64,000 bases of DNA from Arthrobacter yangruifuii (GTDB taxonomy: Bacteria; Actinomycetota; Actinomycetes; Actinomycetales; Micrococcaceae). The translations under genes and the position numbers were made by a program. The stretch lies in NCBI RefSeq assembly GCF_009192775.1, contig NZ_VTFX01000001.1, forward strand, positions 496,001 through 560,000. Direction: 5' to 3'. Numbering within the stretch: the first letter of the stretch is position 1; each line of letters starts with the position of its first letter. Shown one piece after another: positions 60,552 through 64,000 of this stretch. The notes below the pieces were generated by a model. The model was not told the origin of the DNA and ran no database searches. It saw only the letters and a program-made list of their open reading frames with translations.

Positions 60552-60633
60552 CGTGGCGCGGCTCAACTTTTTTATCCACAGGCCTGTGGCCTAGCTATAG
60601 TCGTGGTATTGGCCAACCCCGAAGGAGACCTCC

Positions 60634-62322
60634 ATGTCCGCTGCCCTGGAACCGCATTGGGTCAAGAACTACCAGCCCGGCGTCCCGGCGCAGATTGAGC
60701 TGCCCACGGAATCCCTCTCGGCCATGCTGGATGACGCTGTGGAGCGGTTCGGCGGCAAGGTGGCACTGGAATTCTTCGGCGCGGAAACCACCTACAAGGA
60801 GCTGGGCGACCGGATCAACCGGGCGGCCGAGGGCCTGCGCAAACTGGGCGTGCGCAAGGGCCACCGGGTGGCCATCATCCTCCCCAACTGTCCGCAGTAC
60901 CTCATCGCGTTCTACGCCGTGCTCCGGCTGGGCGCCGTCGTCGTCGGCCACAACCCGCTGTATACCGAACGCGAGCTGCGCCATCAGTTCGAAAACCACG
61001 GCGCCAAGGTGGCCATCGTCTGGGACAAGGCGGTGGAAAAGGTCCAGGACTTCCCCGACGACGTAGCCGTGGAAACCATCGTGGCAGTGAACATTACCAG
61101 GGCGATGCCCCGCATGAAGCGAATGGCGCTGGCCCTTCCGGTTCCTTCCCTGCGGCGCACCCGCGCCGGCCTGACCGTCAAGACCGAGAACACCATGTCC
61201 TGGGAGGAGCTGCTGGATTCCGCTCCGCTGGCGCCGGAGCATCCCCGCCCGGACGTCAACGACCTCGCGGCCCTGCAATACACCTCGGGCACCACCGGCG
61301 TACCCAAGGGCGTCATGCTCACCCACTACAACCTGCGCTCCAATGCCCTGCAGGGCAAGGCCTGGATGCACGGTGCACAGGAGGGCAAGGAAGTCATTTA
61401 CGGCGTGCTGCCGATGTTCCATGCCTTCGGCCTCACCCTGTACCTGACCTTCTCCGTCCTGACCGGCTCACGGCTGGTGCTGTTCCCCAAGTTCGACGTG
61501 GATCTGGTGCTGACCGCAGCCAAAAAATCCAAACCCACCGTCTTCTGCGCCGTTCCGCCGATCTACGAAAAAACCGCCCACGAGTCCAAGAAGCGCGGCG
61601 TGGACCTGTCCACCATCCGTTACGCCATCTCCGGCGCCATGACCCTGCCTGCCGCGACCGTGAAACTCTGGGAAGAGGTCTCCGGCGGCCTGCTGGTGGA
61701 AGGCTACGGCCTCACCGAATCCTCGCCGGTGGCCCTGGGCAATCCGTTTGCTGACTCGCGCCGGAACGGCACCATCGGTGTACCGTTCCCAAGCACCGAG
61801 ATGCGCGTGGTGGACCCGGAACACCCGGAGAACGACGTCGAACCCGGAGCCGCCGGTGAACTGCTGATCCGCGGGCCCCAGGTCTTCGCCGGGTACTGGA
61901 ACAACCCGGAGGACACGGCCGAAATCCTGCTCGACGGCGGCTGGCTGCGCACCGGTGACATTGTCACGGTGGACGGGGACGGCTTCGTGAAGGTGGTGGA
62001 CCGCCGCAAGGAACTCATCATCACCGGCGGGTTCAACGTGTCCCCCTCCGAGGTGGAGGACGTGCTGCGCACCGCCCAGCACATCCTCGATGCCGCCGTG
62101 GTGGGCCTGCCCAAGGCGGACGGCGGCGAGCAGGTAGTGGCCGCCGTCGTACTGCAGGAAGGCTCCGAGTTGGATGAAGCTGCGCTGCGCGCCTACTGCC
62201 GCGAACGGCTGACTCCCTACAAGGTGCCGCGCAGGATCGTGGCCATCGAGGAACTGCCCAAGTCGATGCTGGGCAAGGTGCTTCGCCGGCAGGTCCGGGA
62301 CACCCTGCAGCAGGACGCGTAG
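60634..62322 (+). CDS. fadD: Long-chain-fatty-acid-CoA ligase family protein
   Basis: 562 residues with GGAGACC before the ATG. Adenylate-forming core: P-loop YTSGTTGVPKGVMLTHYNL, VEGYGLTESSPVA (A5), GDGFVKVVDRRKELIITGGFNVSPSEVEDVL (A8 hinge) and the C-terminal KSMLGKVLRRQVR with the catalytic Lys. Activates fatty or aromatic acids to acyl-CoA. A -10 TATAGT lies upstream. Likely supports fatty acid catabolism; chain-length preference unknown. Confidence 0.9.
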   Translation: MSAALEPHWVKNYQPGVPAQIELPTESLSAMLDDAVERFGGKVALEFFGAETTYKELGDRINRAAEGLRKLGVRKGHRVAIILPNCPQYLIAFYAVLRLGAVVVGHNPLYTERELRHQFENHGAKVAIVWDKAVEKVQDFPDDVAVETIVAVNITRAMPRMKRMALALPVPSLRRTRAGLTVKTENTMSWEELLDSAPLAPEHPRPDVNDLAALQYTSGTTGVPKGVMLTHYNLRSNALQGKAWMHGAQEGKEVIYGVLPMFHAFGLTLYLTFSVLTGSRLVLFPKFDVDLVLTAAKKSKPTVFCAVPPIYEKTAHESKKRGVDLSTIRYAISGAMTLPAATVKLWEEVSGGLLVEGYGLTESSPVALGNPFADSRRNGTIGVPFPSTEMRVVDPEHPENDVEPGAAGELLIRGPQVFAGYWNNPEDTAEILLDGGWLRTGDIVTVDGDGFVKVVDRRKELIITGGFNVSPSEVEDVLRTAQHILDAAVVGLPKADGGEQVVAAVVLQEGSELDEAALRAYCRERLTPYKVPRRIVAIEELPKSMLGKVLRRQVRDTLQQDA

Positions 62323-62536
62323 TTCCTTCCTCTCAGTAAGTACCTATTGACGCTCTCCCGGCTGGCGGGTGGAATTGTAAGTGGGCTTGGTATCTGTGCC
62401 AGGTTTCCCACCACGCAACCAGCCGGCCCGGAGCCGCAGGCGGTTCAGCCATCGCCCGTGTTGTCTCCGCTCAGGCGTGTGGTGAACTGCCGTCGGTCAA
62501 CCGGCTCGGCGGATTCGCAGTCGCGAGGAGAACAAG

Positions 62537-63511
62537 ATGATCACGAATCAGCAGGTCGAAGGACTTATGAGTGGTTCAGGCAATGTGATGGGCCCGAACG
62601 GTGACCGGATCGGTTCCGTAGGCACCTTCTACCTGGATGACCAGACCGACGAACCGGCATGGGTCACCGTGAACACCGGCCTCTTCGGTACGTCGGAAAC
62701 GTTCATTCCCCTCAGTGAGGCAACCGTTGAGGGTGTTGACGTTATGGTTCCCTACTCCAAGGAAGAGGTACGGAACGCGCCGCACATTGAAAGCGACGGG
62801 TCGATCAGCCCCGAGGAGGAAGTCACCCTTTACCGGTACTACGGATTCAGCTACGACGACGGCTCGTCCGAGTCGATTTCCGAAACCGACACGATAACGG
62901 GCACGCGGGACAGTGACCTGCGCAGCGGCACGGTTTCGGACAGCCAAACGGCCGGAACCTCCAGCAGCACGGGGACGTCCGACTTTTCGGATTCCATGCA
63001 CACGGATTCGGATTCGTCGCGCACGGATTCCTCGCATTCGGGAATCAGCGGAGACGACGCCATGACCCGTTCGGAGGAACGCCTCAACGTCGGCACCGAA
63101 AACCGGGCTGTGGGCAAGGCGCGGCTGCGCAAGTACATCGTGACGGAGACCGTCACCAAGCAGGTGCCGGTCAGCCACGAGGAAGTGCGGATCGAGCGTG
63201 AACCCATCACGGATGCCAACGCCGGTGATGCCCTCTCAGGTGCTGAACTCACCGAGGACGAGCACGAAGTGACGCTCCACGCCGAAGAGGCAGTGGTATC
63301 CAAGCACACGGAGCCGGTGGAGCGCGTACGCCTGGAGACCGAGACGGTGACCGGCACGGAGAGCGTGTCCGAAGAGGTCCGCAAGGAGCAGATCGACACG
63401 GACATCGACGATTCCTCCAGCCACGGAAAGTCCAGCGGATCGGGGTCCGGCGGTTCGGGTTCGGGGTCCTCCGGCTCCGGCTCCGGTTCGGGGTCCGGTA
63501 GCGGCCGCTAG
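62537..63511 (+). CDS. PRC-barrel / DUF2382 stress protein
   Basis: 324 residues. N-terminal PRC-barrel domain (MITNQQVEGLMSGSGNVMGPNGDRIGSVGTFYLDDQTDEPAWVTVNTGLFGTSETFIPL), a Ser/Asp-rich disordered linker (~115-185), and a C-terminal DUF2382 domain: RSEERLNVGTENRAVGKARLRKYIVTETVTKQVPVSHEEVRIEREPIT ... LHAEEAVVSKHTEPVERVRLETETVTG, then a Gly/Ser tail. The family is linked to stress and photosystem-like PRC proteins. Cytoplasmic; function unknown. Terminator at 63550-63583. Confidence 0.88.
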   Translation: MITNQQVEGLMSGSGNVMGPNGDRIGSVGTFYLDDQTDEPAWVTVNTGLFGTSETFIPLSEATVEGVDVMVPYSKEEVRNAPHIESDGSISPEEEVTLYRYYGFSYDDGSSESISETDTITGTRDSDLRSGTVSDSQTAGTSSSTGTSDFSDSMHTDSDSSRTDSSHSGISGDDAMTRSEERLNVGTENRAVGKARLRKYIVTETVTKQVPVSHEEVRIEREPITDANAGDALSGAELTEDEHEVTLHAEEAVVSKHTEPVERVRLETETVTGTESVSEEVRKEQIDTDIDDSSSHGKSSGSGSGGSGSGSSGSGSGSGSGSGR

Positions 63512-63549
63512 GTTCCACACCTCCTGAGCGCACGACTTCTAAGCGCACG

Positions 63550-63583
63550 ACGGCGGGTCCCGGGTTTCGGGGTCCGCCGTTTT
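63550..63583 (+). terminator. Terminator after the PRC-barrel gene
   Basis: ACGGCGG and CCGCCGT form the outer stem with partly paired GTCCC/GGGGT inside, followed by TTT. Confidence 0.6.
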
Positions 63584-63776
63584 GGTGTGCGGGGCCGGGG
63601 TAGCTGTTGTGTTGCCCGCTGGATCAGGACTGCTGAGCAGATAACGGGCTTATCGCGCGGTCATAGCCCCATTAGCTGCTCAGTAGGCGTGCCGGGAAGG
63701 CAGCGGCGCCAAAAGCCCCGCCGGTCCGGTGCAGGTGCTAGGTTGGGGCAACTGTCCACGATTTCCAGGGGAGACC

Positions 63777-64000
63777 ATGAGGAAAGCCGCCGCCGCCATT
63801 CCGATCCTGGCTCTGCTGCTCATCACCGGCTGCGGCGCGGAGCCAACGGAGCCGGGAGCTGCCTCCGCCCCGGCTTCCGGCCCTGCTTCCGCCCCTGCTT
63901 CCGCCGCGGCAGGTGCCGGGTCGACCGCCGAGGCAGTGGCACTGGACTCAGCAGGGGAAACGTGCCGCAGGCTCCTCGGGGCCGACGGTAACGGCCCGCT
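63777..64000 (+). CDS. Lipoprotein, 5' part (3' truncated by window)
   Basis: At least 74 residues run off the right edge with no stop. MRKAAAAIPILALLLITGCG is a lipoprotein signal with lipobox LITGC, followed by a Pro/Ala/Ser-rich linker (PTEPGAASAPASGPASAP) and the start of a soluble domain (GETCRRLLGADGNGP). A -10 (TAGGTT) and AGGGGAG ribosome-binding site precede the ATG. Function cannot be told. Confidence 0.8.
   Translation, partial: MRKAAAAIPILALLLITGCGAEPTEPGAASAPASGPASAPASAAAGAGSTAEAVALDSAGETCRRLLGADGNGP

Overview
The window is a high-GC actinobacterial chromosome segment, most likely from an Arthrobacter-like member of the Micrococcaceae. This rests on several things seen together: strong GC bias at third codon positions, many transcripts that look leaderless (TANNNT box 6-7 bases before the ATG), a tmRNA encoding the tag AKPMRTDFALAA, a DUF222/HNH endonuclease, UspA, manganese catalase and DUF2382 stress genes, and a catabolic gene repertoire typical of soil actinobacteria. 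The genus is an inference; no rRNA is present.

Layout. 1-5918: a tightly coupled purine/ureide operon (uraD fragment, uraH, uox, a DUF6986 aldolase-like gene, allE, and a fused hydroxypyruvate isomerase-allantoinase gene), followed by a CitE-like gene (6002). 6844-10200: dienelactone hydrolase, rraA, and a divergent TetR/MFS efflux pair with a clear operator between the -35 and -10 boxes. 10197-17902: stress and envelope genes (UspA, Gsp39-like SDR, a membrane protein, DUF456, methyltransferase, S10 carboxypeptidase, Mn catalase) with a minisatellite at 11959-12128. 17923-25017: second MFS pump, META lipoprotein, CorA, a P1B-5-like metal ATPase, small genes and a Cys-rich copper-storage-like protein. 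25228-28062: tRNA-Ala(CGC), a 46-residue protein, GNAT and an ABC-2 exporter. 28285-36909: DUF222/HNH protein, GNAT, thioredoxin reductase, mntH with an MntR-like box, small membrane proteins and an APC permease. 37139-42694: gntP-family permease, glycerate kinase, CdaR-type regulator, gluconolactonase and a P-loop kinase. 42861-49962: tmRNA, zinc dehydrogenase, a lower-GC lipoprotein gene, a repeat protein, TRIC channel, semialdehyde dehydrogenase and GtrA. 50142-52524: an RsbQ-like hydrolase next to a PAS histidine kinase. 52881-64000: reductase, ThDP enzyme, amt, HdeD, phosphoribosyltransferase, SDR, ATP-grasp, fadD, PRC-barrel/DUF2382 protein and a truncated lipoprotein at the right edge.

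How the genes work together. The first operon takes urate to 5-hydroxyisourate, OHCU, allantoin, allantoate and, after a missing allantoate amidohydrolase step, ureidoglycine and ureidoglycolate. The fused hydroxypyruvate isomerase domain connects to the glyoxylate/tartronate-semialdehyde/glycerate branch, whose last step (glycerate kinase) and a probable sugar-acid permease and regulator lie at 37-41 kb. AllC, glyoxylate carboligase and tartronate semialdehyde reductase are not in the window. The rest is mainly stress protection, metal homeostasis and transport.

Most unusual items: the Hyi-AllB fusion; the RsbQ-type hydrolase paired with a histidine kinase rather than the RsbP phosphatase; the higher-order minisatellite at 12 kb; and a TAAG-N4-CTTA palindrome upstream of two stress-type genes. 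No insertion sequences, integrases, phage genes or CRISPR arrays were seen.
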